DNA of 64,000 bases from NCBI RefSeq assembly GCF_013620795.1, contig NZ_LGLW01000010.1, positions 39,499-103,498 of the forward strand, written 5' to 3'. Positions within the stretch are counted from its first letter, which is position 1; each line of letters opens with the position of its first letter. This document shows positions 34,998 to 44,420 of the stretch, one piece after another. The translations under genes were made by a program, and so were the position numbers. This DNA comes from Pseudomonas sp. Q2-TVG4-2 (GTDB lineage: Bacteria; Pseudomonadota; Gammaproteobacteria; Pseudomonadales; Pseudomonadaceae). The notes beneath the pieces were generated by a model that made no database searches, was not told the origin of the DNA, and worked only from the letters and a program-made list of their open reading frames with translations.

Positions 34998-36437
34998 TTA
35001 ATTCCTCTCGCCCAGTTGATCGCCGTGTTCGTGGGGAATCGCCTCGTCGGCGGCGGATAGCGGCCGCATCGGCGTGCGCTTTTCACCGGGGCCGCCGGCG
35101 CCCTTCTCGTTGCCCTCGTTGATCACCGGCCCCTTGGCAATCAGCCGCAGCACATAGACGAAACCGATGCCGAACACGGCGAAGTAGATCAGAACGAACA
35201 TGACCAACGTCAGGCCCAGCTGGTCGGCACCGTGATTGGATACCGCGTCTGCAGTGCGCATAACCCCGTAGATCACCCACGGTTGCCGGCCGATTTCGGT
35301 GGTAAACCAGCCAGCGAGAACTGCGATGACTCCTGACGGCCCCATGCACACGGCCAGCCGAAGGAACGGGCGGGACTGGTACAGCCGCCCTCCACGCCGC
35401 AGCCATAGGCTCCATAGGCCCGTGAATATCATCAGGAAGCCCAGCGCAACCATCACCCGGAAGGTCCAGAACACGATCGTCGAATTGGGTCTGTCTTCAG
35501 GAGCAAAATCTTTGAGCGCCGGAATCGGCTCGGTCAGGCTGTGGTTGAGTATCAAGCTGGCCAAGTAGGGAATCTCTACTTTGAATCGCGTCTCTTCACG
35601 CTCCATGTCCGGCCAGCCAAACACCAAGAGTGGCGTCGGTTCGCCCGAGGAATTGTCCCAATGCCCTTCCATTGCGGCGATTTTCGCCGGCTGGTACTCC
35701 AGTGTGTTGAGGCCGTGGAAGTCACCGACCACCGCTTGGATCGGCGCCACCAGCAACGCCATCCACATGGCCATCGAAAGCATCTTGCGAACCGCCGGAT
35801 TGTCCCGCCCGCGCAATAAGTGCCAGGCCGCAGAGCCACCGACGATGAACGCCGTGGTGAGGAACGCCGCAATCGCCATGTGCGTTAGCCGATATGGGAA
35901 GGACGGGTTGAACACGATGGCGAACCAGTCCACCGGCACCACGATGCCATCGATGATCTCGTGACCCTGAGGGGTATGCATCCAGCTGTTCGACGCGAGG
36001 ATCCAGAACGTGGAGATCAGCGTGCCTATCGCCACCATCAGGGTGGAAAAGAAATGCAATCCGGGACCGACTCGGTTCCAGCCAAACAACATGACCCCGA
36101 GGAACCCAGCTTCCAGGAAGAACGCGGTGAGCACCTCATAGGCCAGCAAAGGTCCGGTGACACTGCCCGCAAACTCCGAATAAGCACTCCAATTTGTACC
36201 GAACTGGTAGGCCATGACGATGCCGGACACCACTCCCATACCGAAATTGACCGCGAAAATCTTTAGCCAGAAATGATAAAGGTCGCGATAAATCTGACGC
36301 TTGGTTTTAAGCCATAACCCTTCCAGCACAGCTAAAAAGCTGGCCAGCCCGATGGTGATTGCGGGAAAGATGATGTGAAAGGACATGGTGAATGCGAATT
36401 GGATTCGCGCAAGCTCAAGAGCTTCCAAGCCGAACAT
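34998..36437 (-). CDS. cioA: Cyanide-insensitive bd-type quinol oxidase, subunit I
   Basis: 479 residues, about nine membrane segments. Haem-ligand His in FHIIFPAITIG (about 20) and the acidic pair in YEVLTAFFLEAGFLG (about 99-107) are present. The quinol loop is short and includes GWFTTEIGRQPW, which places it in the CIO branch rather than the long-loop E. coli CydA. The ribosome site is GAGGGG. The operon cioA-cioB-DUF2474 confers respiration resistant to cyanide and nitric oxide in related bacteria. No clear Anr or other operator is visible upstream. Confidence 0.93.
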   Translation of the reverse strand: MFGLEALELARIQFAFTMSFHIIFPAITIGLASFLAVLEGLWLKTKRQIYRDLYHFWLKIFAVNFGMGVVSGIVMAYQFGTNWSAYSEFAGSVTGPLLAYEVLTAFFLEAGFLGVMLFGWNRVGPGLHFFSTLMVAIGTLISTFWILASNSWMHTPQGHEIIDGIVVPVDWFAIVFNPSFPYRLTHMAIAAFLTTAFIVGGSAAWHLLRGRDNPAVRKMLSMAMWMALLVAPIQAVVGDFHGLNTLEYQPAKIAAMEGHWDNSSGEPTPLLVFGWPDMEREETRFKVEIPYLASLILNHSLTEPIPALKDFAPEDRPNSTIVFWTFRVMVALGFLMIFTGLWSLWLRRGGRLYQSRPFLRLAVCMGPSGVIAVLAGWFTTEIGRQPWVIYGVMRTADAVSNHGADQLGLTLVMFVLIYFAVFGIGFVYVLRLIAKGPVINEGNEKGAGGPGEKRTPMRPLSAADEAIPHEHGDQLGERN

Positions 36438-36853
36438 TAAAAACCCCTCGTCAGTTAGCCGCGTGCCCCTGGCTAGTTGATGTCGTCACGCATTAAGGAC
36501 AGCAGGAAAGCACAAGGGTGCGCTCTGATCGCCGTGACCGGTCGCCGCGGGCGACTAAAAAGAGAGGGGGCACTCACGCATCGCGGACGCGAAGATGAAC
36601 CCCAACCGCACGCAGAGCTGCGTTTCGCCTTAGCGATTCGAGGACGAAGATGGCTGGGGCTGCTCTCGAACAGATGTTTCGAAGCGATGTAGGCGGCCCT
36701 GCCGCCTACTGACGCGAAAAGGAACCAGACAAGGCCGCCAGGACAGCCTGAAAATGAGGAGCGGCAGTGAACGGAGAACCAGAAACGAAAAAAGCGGCCC
36801 TAAGGCCGCTTTCAGCGAGACTTCCTGGCGTTCAGTTGCCTGGAAGAAATATA
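36438..36853. other. Intergenic stretch between cioA and tRNA-Asp
   Basis: No gene is supported. It holds a perfect hairpin GTAGGCGG (36689-36696)/CCGCCTAC (36702-36709) without a T-tract, and the tRNA terminator at 36785-36810. The cioA promoter must lie here but no convincing -35/-10 pair stands out. Confidence 0.4.
36785..36810 (-). terminator. Terminator of tRNA-Asp
   Basis: AGCGGCC (36793-36799)/GGCCGCT (36804-36810) stem with a four-base loop; on the minus strand it is followed by a run of Ts (As at 36788-36793 on the plus strand). It lies about 45 bp beyond the tRNA 3' end. Confidence 0.8.
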
Positions 36854-36930
36854 TGGCGCAGCGGACGGGACTCGAACCCGCGACCCCCGGCGTGACAGGC
36901 CGGTATTCTAACCGACTGAACTACCGCTGC
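36854..36930 (-). tRNA. tRNA-Asp (anticodon GTC)
   Basis: 77 nt with CCA encoded. Acceptor GCAGCGG pairs with CCGCTGC; the D-arm GTTCAGTCGGTTAGAAT, the anticodon loop CTGTCAC giving GTC, and the T-arm with GGTTCGAGTC are all standard. The variable region GGGGGTC fits tRNA-Asp. Confidence 0.97.
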
Positions 36931-37020
36931 GCGTCGGCCGGACTTTCGTCCGATTCGCAAAGCCTGCAATTGCAGCGACCTACCGTAAAGCCAACTGGCT
37001 GATCACCTTGCGAGGCGCGC

Positions 37021-37049
37021 AATTTACGCAGCCCCTGGAACCAAGTCAA
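37021..37049 (-). promoter_or_regulatory. Sigma-70 promoter for tRNA-Asp
   Basis: On the minus strand TTGACT, 17-bp spacer, TAAATT. It would start transcription near 37014, about 84 bases before the mature tRNA 5' end. Confidence 0.6.
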
Positions 37050-37276
37050 CTGCACGCTGCGTTTTTTGTTAAAAAAAAACGGCCAATTGCAATCACACTT
37101 GGAAATCGCGATCCGCCGGGCACCTTTCGCCTGAAAAACAGTCAGTTGCACTGCATACTCAGGTGCTTCTTTGTCATGGTCCCGGTCTAGACTGCCTGGA
37201 GGCCCGATCGTTCGCAGGTGGCCGATGCTGCTCCCGCGATAAGACCATCATCATTCAGCTTCACGGAGTGCCTCGC

Positions 37277-37912
37277 TTGGCTTCCCCCGCAGCACTGCAG
37301 AAAGTTCGCCAGCATGCGCCATTGATCGTCAGCGTTGCCATCGTCGTGCTCTTCGGGCTCTATCTTGCCGGTCAGATCAGCGATTGGTTGCAACTTACCC
37401 AGACACCGCCTGCGGCGACCACGGACAGCGGCCAACCCGCTGGAGTCGCTCCTGACCTGCAACGTATGGAGAGCCTGTTCGGTACAACCACCTCAGCCGG
37501 CCAAAGCTATGCACCCGGTGCATCGAGTTCTGATCTAACCTTGCTGGGCAGCTTCGTTCATGCTGATCCATCTCGGTCAACGGCGATCATCCAGCTGAGC
37601 GGCCAACCACCGCAGCTCTATCGGGTCGAAGAGGAACTGGAATCGGGCGTGAGCCTGCACAGCGTTCACCCGGACCGAGTCGAAGTAATGCGCGGCGGTC
37701 GCCTCGAAAGCCTGTATTTTCCGAGTGTTCGCTCCGCGACAGCTGTGCCCGACAACCTGCCGGACTACAGTGAACCAGCAGAAATGGAACCACTCGATCC
37801 GCAAGCGGAGATGCTCCAACAACAGATGGAAGCCCTCCGCCAACAGATGGAAGGGGCCACCAGCCCGCCAGAATCCATGCCCACCGACGAACAGCCCACG
37901 GAAGACAACTGA
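37277..37912 (+). CDS. xcpP: Type II secretion inner-membrane protein GspC (XcpP)
   Basis: About 211 residues. One N-terminal membrane segment (APLIVSVAIVVLFGLYLAGQ) precedes a periplasmic homology region (about 85-150) with LTLLGSFVHADPSRSTAIIQ and SVHPDRVEVMRGG, then a Gln/Met-rich coiled coil (MLQQQMEALRQQME) instead of a PDZ domain, as in XcpP. The start is uncertain: a TTG at 37277 has GGAG at good spacing; an ATG at 37163 would add 38 unlikely residues. It lies three bases before the secretin gene. GspC links the inner-membrane platform to the secretin. Confidence 0.82.
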   Translation: MASPAALQKVRQHAPLIVSVAIVVLFGLYLAGQISDWLQLTQTPPAATTDSGQPAGVAPDLQRMESLFGTTTSAGQSYAPGASSSDLTLLGSFVHADPSRSTAIIQLSGQPPQLYRVEEELESGVSLHSVHPDRVEVMRGGRLESLYFPSVRSATAVPDNLPDYSEPAEMEPLDPQAEMLQQQMEALRQQMEGATSPPESMPTDEQPTEDN

Positions 37913-37915
37913 CTG

Positions 37916-40186
37916 ATGCTGCCTTTTTCCTCCCGCCCGCTCATTGCATTGCTCGCCGCCGGTCTGCTTGCCGCTCCCCTGCCCTTGTTGGCGGCCGATC
38001 CCGGAATTGAGCCGAGCGAAACCCAACAGGACGGTTGGACGATCAATCTCAAGGACGCCGATATTCGGGCCTTCGTCGATCAGATCAGCCAGCTGACCGG
38101 GCAGACCTTCATCGTGGACCCACGCGTGAAGGGGCAGGTCAGCGTAGTGTCGTCGACGACCCTTTCGCTATCCGAGGTGTATCAGCTGTTCCTGTCAGTC
38201 ATGGCGACCCACGGCTACAGCGTGCTGACGCAAGGGGAAGTCGCGCGAATCGTGCCTAACGCCGAAGCGAAATCGGAGGCCGGTGGCGGGCCAACAGGCG
38301 GTGACCTACTGGAAACCCGGGTGATTCAGGTTCAGCACACTTCGGCCACCGAGCTGATTCCGCTGATTCGCCCGCTCGTGCCGCAATATGGCCATCTCGC
38401 CGCCGTCGGCTCTGCCAATGCACTGATTATCAGCGACCGCAGCGCCAACATCGCTCGCATCGAGGATCTGGTTCGCCAGCTGGACCGAGCCCAGACCGAC
38501 GACCACAGCGTGGTCAACCTGCAATACGGCTGGGCCGTGGACATTGCCGAGGTGCTGCGTAACACCCTGGCTCGCGGCGAAGCGCGAGACACGGCGGGTG
38601 CGCAGATCATCGCCGATTCGCGCACCAACCGGCTTATTTTCACTGGACCGGAACAGGCGCGGCAGAAACTCGCCAGCCTGGCAAAAACTCTCGATACGCC
38701 GAGTACCCGCTCGGCCAACACGCGAGTCATCCGTCTGCGCCACAACGACGCTAAGTCGCTGGCCGAGACCCTTGGCGATATTTCCGAGGGCCTCGCGGCA
38801 CCTGCTGATGGCGAGACTCAGGGCGGAAGGCAGCAGGACATACTCATTCGCGCAGACGAGAGCCTCAATGCCCTGGTGATGCTCGCCGAACCCGAGTTGA
38901 TCGGCACGCTCGAGTCCATCGTGCGCCAGCTCGATATCCCCCGCGCGCAGGTCATGGTGGAGGCTGCCATTGTCGAAGTCTCCGGCGATATCACCGACGC
39001 GCTCGGCGTGCAGTGGGCGGTAGACGCTCGCGGCAGCACGGGTGGCGCTGGCGGCGTTAGCTTCGGCAACACCGGCATTTCCGTCGGTAGTGTGCTCAAT
39101 GCGATCAGAGAGGATGAAATCCCCAACGAGCTTCCCGACGGCGCCATCATCGGCCTGGGCACGCGTAGCTTCGGCGCATTGATCACTGCACTTTCCGCTA
39201 ACAGCAAGAGCAACCTGCTATCGACCCCAAGCCTGCTGACGCTGGACAACCAGGAAGCAGAAATTCTCGTCGGGCAGAACGTTCCGTTTCAGACTGGCAG
39301 CTACACGACCGATTCGTCCGGAGCCAACAACCCGTTCACGACCATCGAGCGGGAGGATATCGGCGTAACGCTCAAGGTGGTGCCGCATATCAATGACGGC
39401 GCAACCCTGCGCCTGGAAATCGAGCAGGAAATCTCATCGATCGCCCCATCGGCAAGCCTGTCGGCGCAGGCCGTCGACCTGGTGACCAACAAGCGTTCGA
39501 TCAAAAGCACCATTCTTGCCGAGGATGGCCAGGTGATCGTGCTGGGCGGCCTCATTCAGGACGACGTAACCCGGACCGAATCGAAGGTGCCGCTGCTGGG
39601 AGACATACCGTGGCTCGGCGCGCTGTTCCGCTCCACTCAGGAAACCCATGTCAAACGCAACCTGATGGTGTTCCTCCGCCCGACCGTCATCCGGGATCGT
39701 GCGGGACTGGCGGCGCTTTCCGGCAAGAAGTACAGCGACATTCGGGTGATCGAAACCGGGTCGGACAGCCCGAGCATCCTTCCCGCCACCCCCGAGCGGT
39801 TGTTCGACGGCCAGGGGCAGCCGGCGCCGGCCATCGACCTCCGCTCCAACGAACCGGCTCAGCGGCGTGCCGTCCCCGACGCTCCGGCAACTCGACGCGC
39901 ACCGGACACTTACACGCCGCAGGCGCAACCCCGCGAACAGACGTCGATACGTTCGGGCTGGGCAGTACAAGTCGCCAGCCTGCAGGATCGCAATAGCGCC
40001 GAGGCGCTGCAGAAAAAGCTAGGCGCTGAAGGCTTCGATGCCTATATCAGAACCACGGGCCGCACTCATCGCGTCTTCGTGGGGCCCATCGATCAGCGAC
40101 AGGAAGCCAATCGACTCCGCGAGCAGCTTTCCGAGGAACAACGCCTGGACGGCTTCGTGGTGAACTTCGAAGGTGCGGACAACTGA
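37916..40186 (+). CDS. xcpQ: Type II secretion secretin GspD (XcpQ) with C-terminal SPOR domain
   Basis: 756 residues. Signal peptide to about residue 27; N0 domain (about 38-110, INLKDADIRAFVDQI); N1-N3 repeats (about 125-340); secretin domain (about 380-600) with STPSLLTLDNQEAEILVGQNVPF (shown as PSLLTLDNQEA) and VPLLGDIPWLGALFRS. After a Pro/Ala/Arg-rich linker the protein ends in a SPOR domain (680-752: WAVQVASLQDR, AYIRT, RVFVGP, EANRLR, LDGFVV), which standard XcpQ lacks. SPOR domains bind denuded peptidoglycan glycan, so this secretin may be held at septal wall. It is co-transcribed with xcpP. Confidence 0.93.
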   Translation: MLPFSSRPLIALLAAGLLAAPLPLLAADPGIEPSETQQDGWTINLKDADIRAFVDQISQLTGQTFIVDPRVKGQVSVVSSTTLSLSEVYQLFLSVMATHGYSVLTQGEVARIVPNAEAKSEAGGGPTGGDLLETRVIQVQHTSATELIPLIRPLVPQYGHLAAVGSANALIISDRSANIARIEDLVRQLDRAQTDDHSVVNLQYGWAVDIAEVLRNTLARGEARDTAGAQIIADSRTNRLIFTGPEQARQKLASLAKTLDTPSTRSANTRVIRLRHNDAKSLAETLGDISEGLAAPADGETQGGRQQDILIRADESLNALVMLAEPELIGTLESIVRQLDIPRAQVMVEAAIVEVSGDITDALGVQWAVDARGSTGGAGGVSFGNTGISVGSVLNAIREDEIPNELPDGAIIGLGTRSFGALITALSANSKSNLLSTPSLLTLDNQEAEILVGQNVPFQTGSYTTDSSGANNPFTTIEREDIGVTLKVVPHINDGATLRLEIEQEISSIAPSASLSAQAVDLVTNKRSIKSTILAEDGQVIVLGGLIQDDVTRTESKVPLLGDIPWLGALFRSTQETHVKRNLMVFLRPTVIRDRAGLAALSGKKYSDIRVIETGSDSPSILPATPERLFDGQGQPAPAIDLRSNEPAQRRAVPDAPATRRAPDTYTPQAQPREQTSIRSGWAVQVASLQDRNSAEALQKKLGAEGFDAYIRTTGRTHRVFVGPIDQRQEANRLREQLSEEQRLDGFVVNFEGADN

Positions 40187-40266
40187 CTGCTCTCCGAGGC
40201 GGGCAATTCAGGAGCGAGAGCTGAGCGCGAAAGCGAAACCTCGGCAGATGGCAAGAGTGCGCCGCT

Positions 40267-40299
40267 GGTTCAAAGTGGCCCTCGCGGGCCACTCGAACC
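40267..40299. terminator. Hairpin between convergent xcpQ and metZ
   Basis: AGTGGCCC (40274-40281)/GGGCCACT (40286-40293) with a TCGC loop, extended by GGTTC/GAACC outside a small internal loop. T-tracts are poor on both strands, so it may work as a Rho-independent block only partly. Confidence 0.5.
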
Positions 40300-40303
40300 G
40301 GCA

Positions 40304-41515
40304 TCAGAGCGCGGCCAGCCCTCGAGCGAGATCGGCTTTCAGATCGGTCACGTCCTCCAGGCCCACCGCCACACGGATCAGGCTGTCGCGAATACCAGCA
40401 TTCGCACGGTCTTCTGGCGAGAGCCGCCCATGTGTGGTCGAGCCCGGATGAGTGATTGTGGTCTTACTGTCGCCAAGATTGGCCGTGATAGAGATCAATC
40501 GAGTCGCATCAATGAAACGCCACGCGCCCTCCTTACCCCCCGCCACTTCGAAGCTAAGCACCGCACCGAAGCCTTTCTGTTGCCGCTTGGCTAGCTCATG
40601 TTGCGGGTGGCCGGGCAGCCCGGCGTAGTAGACCTTCTCCACGCCCGCCTGCTGCTCAAGCCACTCGGCTAATGCCTGCGCACTGGCACAATGGGCTTGC
40701 ATGCGCAGCCGCAGGGTTTCCAGCCCTTTGAGAAATACCCAGGCGTTGAACGGACTGAGTGTAGGGCCCGCTGTGCGCAGAAAACCCACCACTTCCTTCA
40801 TTTGCTCGGCTCGGCCGGCAACCACCCCACCCAAGCAACGACCTTGCCCGTCGATATATTTGGTCGCCGAGTGGATGACGATATCGGCCCCGAGCGCCAA
40901 TGGTTGCTGCAGCACTGGCGTGCAGAAACAGTTATCCACCGCCAGCATGGCGCCCTTGGTGTGACAGAGCGTGGCCAAAGCCTCGATGTCGACCAGCTCA
41001 GCGAGCGGGTTGGATGGAGACTCGACGAAGACCAGACGGGTGTTGGGTTTGAATGCGGGCTCCCAAACGTCCACGTCCGTGAGCGGGACGTAATCGACTT
41101 CGAGACCAAAGCGCTTCAGGTACTTTTCGAACAAGGAAACCGTCGCACCGAAGACACTGCGCGACACAAGCACATGGTCACCGGCCGAGCACAGACTCAT
41201 CACCGTTGCCAGGATCGCAGCCATGCCAGAAGCAGTCGCCACGGCCTGCTCGGCACCTTCCATGGCAGCGATACGCTCTTCGAACGTGCGCACGGTGGGG
41301 TTGGTATAGCGCGAGTAGACATTCCCGGGCATTTCCCCGGCAAAGCGCGCAGCGGCGTCGGCGGCACTGCGAAACACATAGCTGGACGTAAAGAAAAGCG
41401 GTTCGCCGTGCTCAGCCTCTGGTGAGCGATGCTGGCCCGCACGCACGGCTAAGGTATCCATGCCTACGCCAGACAAATCACTGTCCAGCCGGCCAGCGTC
41501 CCAGTCGGTTGTCAT
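40304..41515 (-). CDS. metZ: O-succinylhomoserine sulfhydrylase
   Basis: 403 residues from the ATG at 41515, matching the Pseudomonas MetZ N-terminus (DAGRLDSDL). The PLP lysine is in HSATKYIDGQG, and SSYVFRSAADAA and ITHPGSTTHGRL are family signatures of Cys/Met-metabolism PLP enzymes. It makes homocysteine directly from O-succinylhomoserine and sulfide. It follows purF by about 45 bp on the same strand, in the order conserved in pseudomonads. Confidence 0.95.
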   Translation of the reverse strand: MTTDWDAGRLDSDLSGVGMDTLAVRAGQHRSPEAEHGEPLFFTSSYVFRSAADAAARFAGEMPGNVYSRYTNPTVRTFEERIAAMEGAEQAVATASGMAAILATVMSLCSAGDHVLVSRSVFGATVSLFEKYLKRFGLEVDYVPLTDVDVWEPAFKPNTRLVFVESPSNPLAELVDIEALATLCHTKGAMLAVDNCFCTPVLQQPLALGADIVIHSATKYIDGQGRCLGGVVAGRAEQMKEVVGFLRTAGPTLSPFNAWVFLKGLETLRLRMQAHCASAQALAEWLEQQAGVEKVYYAGLPGHPQHELAKRQQKGFGAVLSFEVAGGKEGAWRFIDATRLISITANLGDSKTTITHPGSTTHGRLSPEDRANAGIRDSLIRVAVGLEDVTDLKADLARGLAAL

Positions 41516-41562
41516 AGTCGTTCCCATCCTGAGCCGAGGCGGCGATGCCGCCGAGTTATCGA

Positions 41563-43068
41563 TCAGTTGTTGTATAGGTCGATGATGGCATTGCTCGCAA
41601 CGCCCTTGTTCTTACTCAGGTCGTTGCGTGCCTGCTCGATTTTATGCAGGTAGGCATCATCGATATCGCCGGTCACATACTTGCCATCGAATACAGCGCA
41701 ATCGAAGCTCTCTATCTTCACCTTACCGCCACCAACCGCATCGATAAGGTCAGGAAGATCCTGATAGATCAGCCAGTCGGCGCCAATCAATTCGGCGACT
41801 TCTTCGGTACTGCGATTATGGGCGATAAGCTCATGCGCGCTGGGCATGTCGATGCCATAGACGTTCGGGTAGCGGACCGCCGGCGCAGCGGAACAGAAAT
41901 AGACATTCTTCGCGCCCGCCTCGCGGGCCATCTGAATGATCTGCTTACAGGTGGTACCGCGCACGATAGAGTCGTCCACCAGCATGACGTTCTTGCCGCG
42001 AAATTCGAGATCGATGGCGTTGAGCTTCTGTCGCACCGATTTCTTGCGTGCTGCCTGACCCGGCATGATGAAGGTCCGACCGATATAACGGTTCTTGACG
42101 AAGCCTTCGCGGAATTTCACACCCAGGCGGTTGGCCAGTTCCAGCGCCGCCGTGCGGCTAGTGTCGGGAATCGGGATGACAACATCGATATCGTGATCAG
42201 GGCGCTCACGGAGAATCTTGTCAGCTAGCTTCTCACCCATGCGCAGGCGCGCCTTGTACACCGAAACGCCGTCCATCAGGGAGTCGGAACGCGCTAGATA
42301 AACATGCTCGAAAATGCAGGGCGCATAGTGAGGATTGGGTGCGCACTGGCGGGTATGCAACTTGCCATCCGCAGTGATGTAGACCGCCTCGCCCGGCGCT
42401 AGATCGCGGATCAGCGAGAAGCCCAGCACGTCCAGCGCAACGCTTTCGGACGCGATCATGTATTCGACGCCCTGGTCAGTATGACGCTGGCCGAACACGA
42501 TTGGGCGAATTGCATGCGGATCGCGGAAGCCGACAATGCCATAACCGGTCACCATGGCGACCACCGCATAGCCACCGACACAACGCTCATGCACCTTTGC
42601 CACCGCCGCGAACACATCCTCCTCGGTGGGCTGCAGCTTGCCACGCACGGCCAGCTCATGCGCGAACACGTTGAGCAGTACCTCCGAATCGGAATTTGTG
42701 TTCACGTGACGCAGGTCCGACTCGTAGATCTCTTTGGTCAGTTGATCGACGTTGGTCAGGTTGCCGTTATGCGCCAGTGTGATGCCATAAGGCGAGTTCA
42801 CATAGAACGGCTGCGCCTCCGCCGAGCTGGAGCTGCCCGCGGTGGGATAGCGCACGTGACCAATCCCCATGTTGCCGACCAGACGCTGCATGTGACGCTG
42901 CTGAAACACGTCGCGGACCAGCCCGTTATCCTTGCGCAGGAACAGCTTGCCGCCGTCGCTGGTCACGATTCCGGCTGCGTCCTGCCCACGGTGTTGCAGT
43001 ACGGTAAGCGCGTCATACAACGCCTGATTGACGTTCGACTTACCGACGATGCCGACAATGCCACACAT
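41563..43068 (-). CDS. purF: Amidophosphoribosyltransferase
   Basis: 501 residues. The catalytic Cys2 follows the initiator Met (MCGIVGIVG), and [15 protein letters not shown] is the PRPP-binding loop. First committed step of purine synthesis, moving glutamine ammonia to PRPP. It lies downstream of cvpA, the usual cvpA-purF pair. No PurR operator is recognisable. Confidence 0.97.
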   Translation of the reverse strand: MCGIVGIVGKSNVNQALYDALTVLQHRGQDAAGIVTSDGGKLFLRKDNGLVRDVFQQRHMQRLVGNMGIGHVRYPTAGSSSSAEAQPFYVNSPYGITLAHNGNLTNVDQLTKEIYESDLRHVNTNSDSEVLLNVFAHELAVRGKLQPTEEDVFAAVAKVHERCVGGYAVVAMVTGYGIVGFRDPHAIRPIVFGQRHTDQGVEYMIASESVALDVLGFSLIRDLAPGEAVYITADGKLHTRQCAPNPHYAPCIFEHVYLARSDSLMDGVSVYKARLRMGEKLADKILRERPDHDIDVVIPIPDTSRTAALELANRLGVKFREGFVKNRYIGRTFIMPGQAARKKSVRQKLNAIDLEFRGKNVMLVDDSIVRGTTCKQIIQMAREAGAKNVYFCSAAPAVRYPNVYGIDMPSAHELIAHNRSTEEVAELIGADWLIYQDLPDLIDAVGGGKVKIESFDCAVFDGKYVTGDIDDAYLHKIEQARNDLSKNKGVASNAIIDLYNN

Positions 43069-43155
43069 GCAAGGAACCTCTCAGTTGTTACAGGCTGATC
43101 CGGACATGGGGCAGGCTTGAAGGCCCTAGGCACGCCCGTCGTAGTAAAGCTCGTC

Positions 43156-43668
43156 TCAGCCGGAAGCATCGAGCGAGCCGGCCACCCATTGGCTTCCAAA
43201 CCCGAGGATCAGGTTCTTTGACCAGTCGGCAACCAACAGAAAATGCGGCAGCAGTGTCGATTCACGCCACCAGGGGTCCTGCTGGACAGGTGCTAGGCTG
43301 AGCAGACCAACCAGCACCACGATTAGCAACCCACCTCGAGCCGCACCAAACACCATTCCGAGAAAGCGATCCGTGCCAGACAGGCCGGTTACCCGAACCA
43401 GCTCTCCGATGAGAAAGTTAATCAACGCGCCGACCAACAAGGTTACGACGAACAGAATCGCGCATGCCGCGATGACTTGAAACGAGGGCGTACTGATGAA
43501 GTCGGCAAGATGGTGAGACAGCGCACCACCGAACATCCAGGCGACGACGCCAGCAATGATCCAGGTGAGCAGGGAAAGCGCTTCCTTGACGAAACCGCGC
43601 TTCAAACTGATCAGGCTGGAGATGACCACAACGGCGATGAACGCCCAATCGACCCAGGTGAATGTCAC
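43156..43668 (-). CDS. cvpA: CvpA family membrane protein
   Basis: 170 residues from the GTG at 43668, chosen because AGGAAA precedes it and the family begins with FTWVDWAFI. Four membrane segments, with SLKRGFVKEALSL after the first one as in CvpA of E. coli. Required for colicin V production in E. coli and linked to envelope integrity; encoded just upstream of purF here as in many gammaproteobacteria. Confidence 0.9.
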   Translation of the reverse strand: MTFTWVDWAFIAVVVISSLISLKRGFVKEALSLLTWIIAGVVAWMFGGALSHHLADFISTPSFQVIAACAILFVVTLLVGALINFLIGELVRVTGLSGTDRFLGMVFGAARGGLLIVVLVGLLSLAPVQQDPWWRESTLLPHFLLVADWSKNLILGFGSQWVAGSLDASG

Positions 43669-43799
43669 AGGGTTTCCTGCACATGAGAAAGGCGGCACAT
43701 TTTAGCAGAGCACCTGCCAAGGAGTAAGCATTGCGAGCTTGCTCTTACTGGCAGGCGGATTCGAGGAGACTGAAAACCAGCCTGGACGGCGGACCAGCT

Positions 43800-44420
43800 T
43801 CAGCCCTGCTCAGGTTTGAAGCGCACAACGAAGCCGTCCAATTTCTGCTGTCGCTGCAACTGATCACGAAGGCGATTGGCTTCTGCCCGCTCCACTAACG
43901 GCCCAACAAACACACGATTCATCCCGTCCGCAGTGCGTATATAGGCGTTATAGCCCTGGGAACGCAGCGTTTTCTGCAGCTTTTCGGCGTTCTCTCGATT
44001 GGACAGGCTCGCCAGCTGAACCGACCAGCTGACTGGAAGGTTCGCCGTATCCAGTCGCTTTTCTTTAGTCGCTTCCCGTGTAGCCGGCTGCATCTGGACA
44101 GTAGCCGGTTCAGATTCGGACTCTGGCTCAACAAGGACCGGGGCAGGATCGATGGGCGCGGCGGGCGCGTCAGGCTCGGCTACCGGTCCCTCCTCAATGA
44201 TCTCAAACTTTTCCGGGATAGGCTCAACCTCCGGCTCGGGCACCTCGACAGGCTGCATCTCGATCGCCGGCGCAGCAGGCGCTTCGGGCATTGCCGGCGC
44301 ATCCACAGCAATCTGCTGGTTGGCATCTTCACGATTGAAAAGCATCGGAACGAATATAACTGCCAACGCAACAAGCACAAGCGCACCAACGATACGCTGC
44401 ATCAATCCTTTATCCACCAT
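43800..44420 (-). CDS. SPOR-domain protein (DedD-like)
   Basis: 206 residues from the ATG at 44420 (GGAGGG eight bases upstream). A short cytoplasmic tail and one membrane segment (IVGALVLVALAVIFVPMLF) are followed by an acidic Pro/Ala/Glu-rich linker (about 35-125) and a C-terminal SPOR domain (about 130-203: WSVQLASLSNRENAEKLQ, YIRTADGMNRVFVGP, LDGFVV). DedD-like proteins bind septal peptidoglycan. It overlaps the end of folC by 11 bp. Its SPOR domain matches the one on the XcpQ secretin closely. Confidence 0.88.
   Translation of the reverse strand: MVDKGLMQRIVGALVLVALAVIFVPMLFNREDANQQIAVDAPAMPEAPAAPAIEMQPVEVPEPEVEPIPEKFEIIEEGPVAEPDAPAAPIDPAPVLVEPESESEPATVQMQPATREATKEKRLDTANLPVSWSVQLASLSNRENAEKLQKTLRSQGYNAYIRTADGMNRVFVGPLVERAEANRLRDQLQRQQKLDGFVVRFKPEQG

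Noticed and set aside
36477..36692. 71-codon frame between cioA and tRNA-Asp
   Set aside because: No ribosome site, no hydrophobic core or motif; region is better described as non-coding.
37059..37083. T6/A9 inverted run upstream of xcpP
   Set aside because: It can fold as an A/T hairpin but is too weak and lies between the tRNA-Asp promoter and xcpP, where neither a terminator nor an operator role can be argued.
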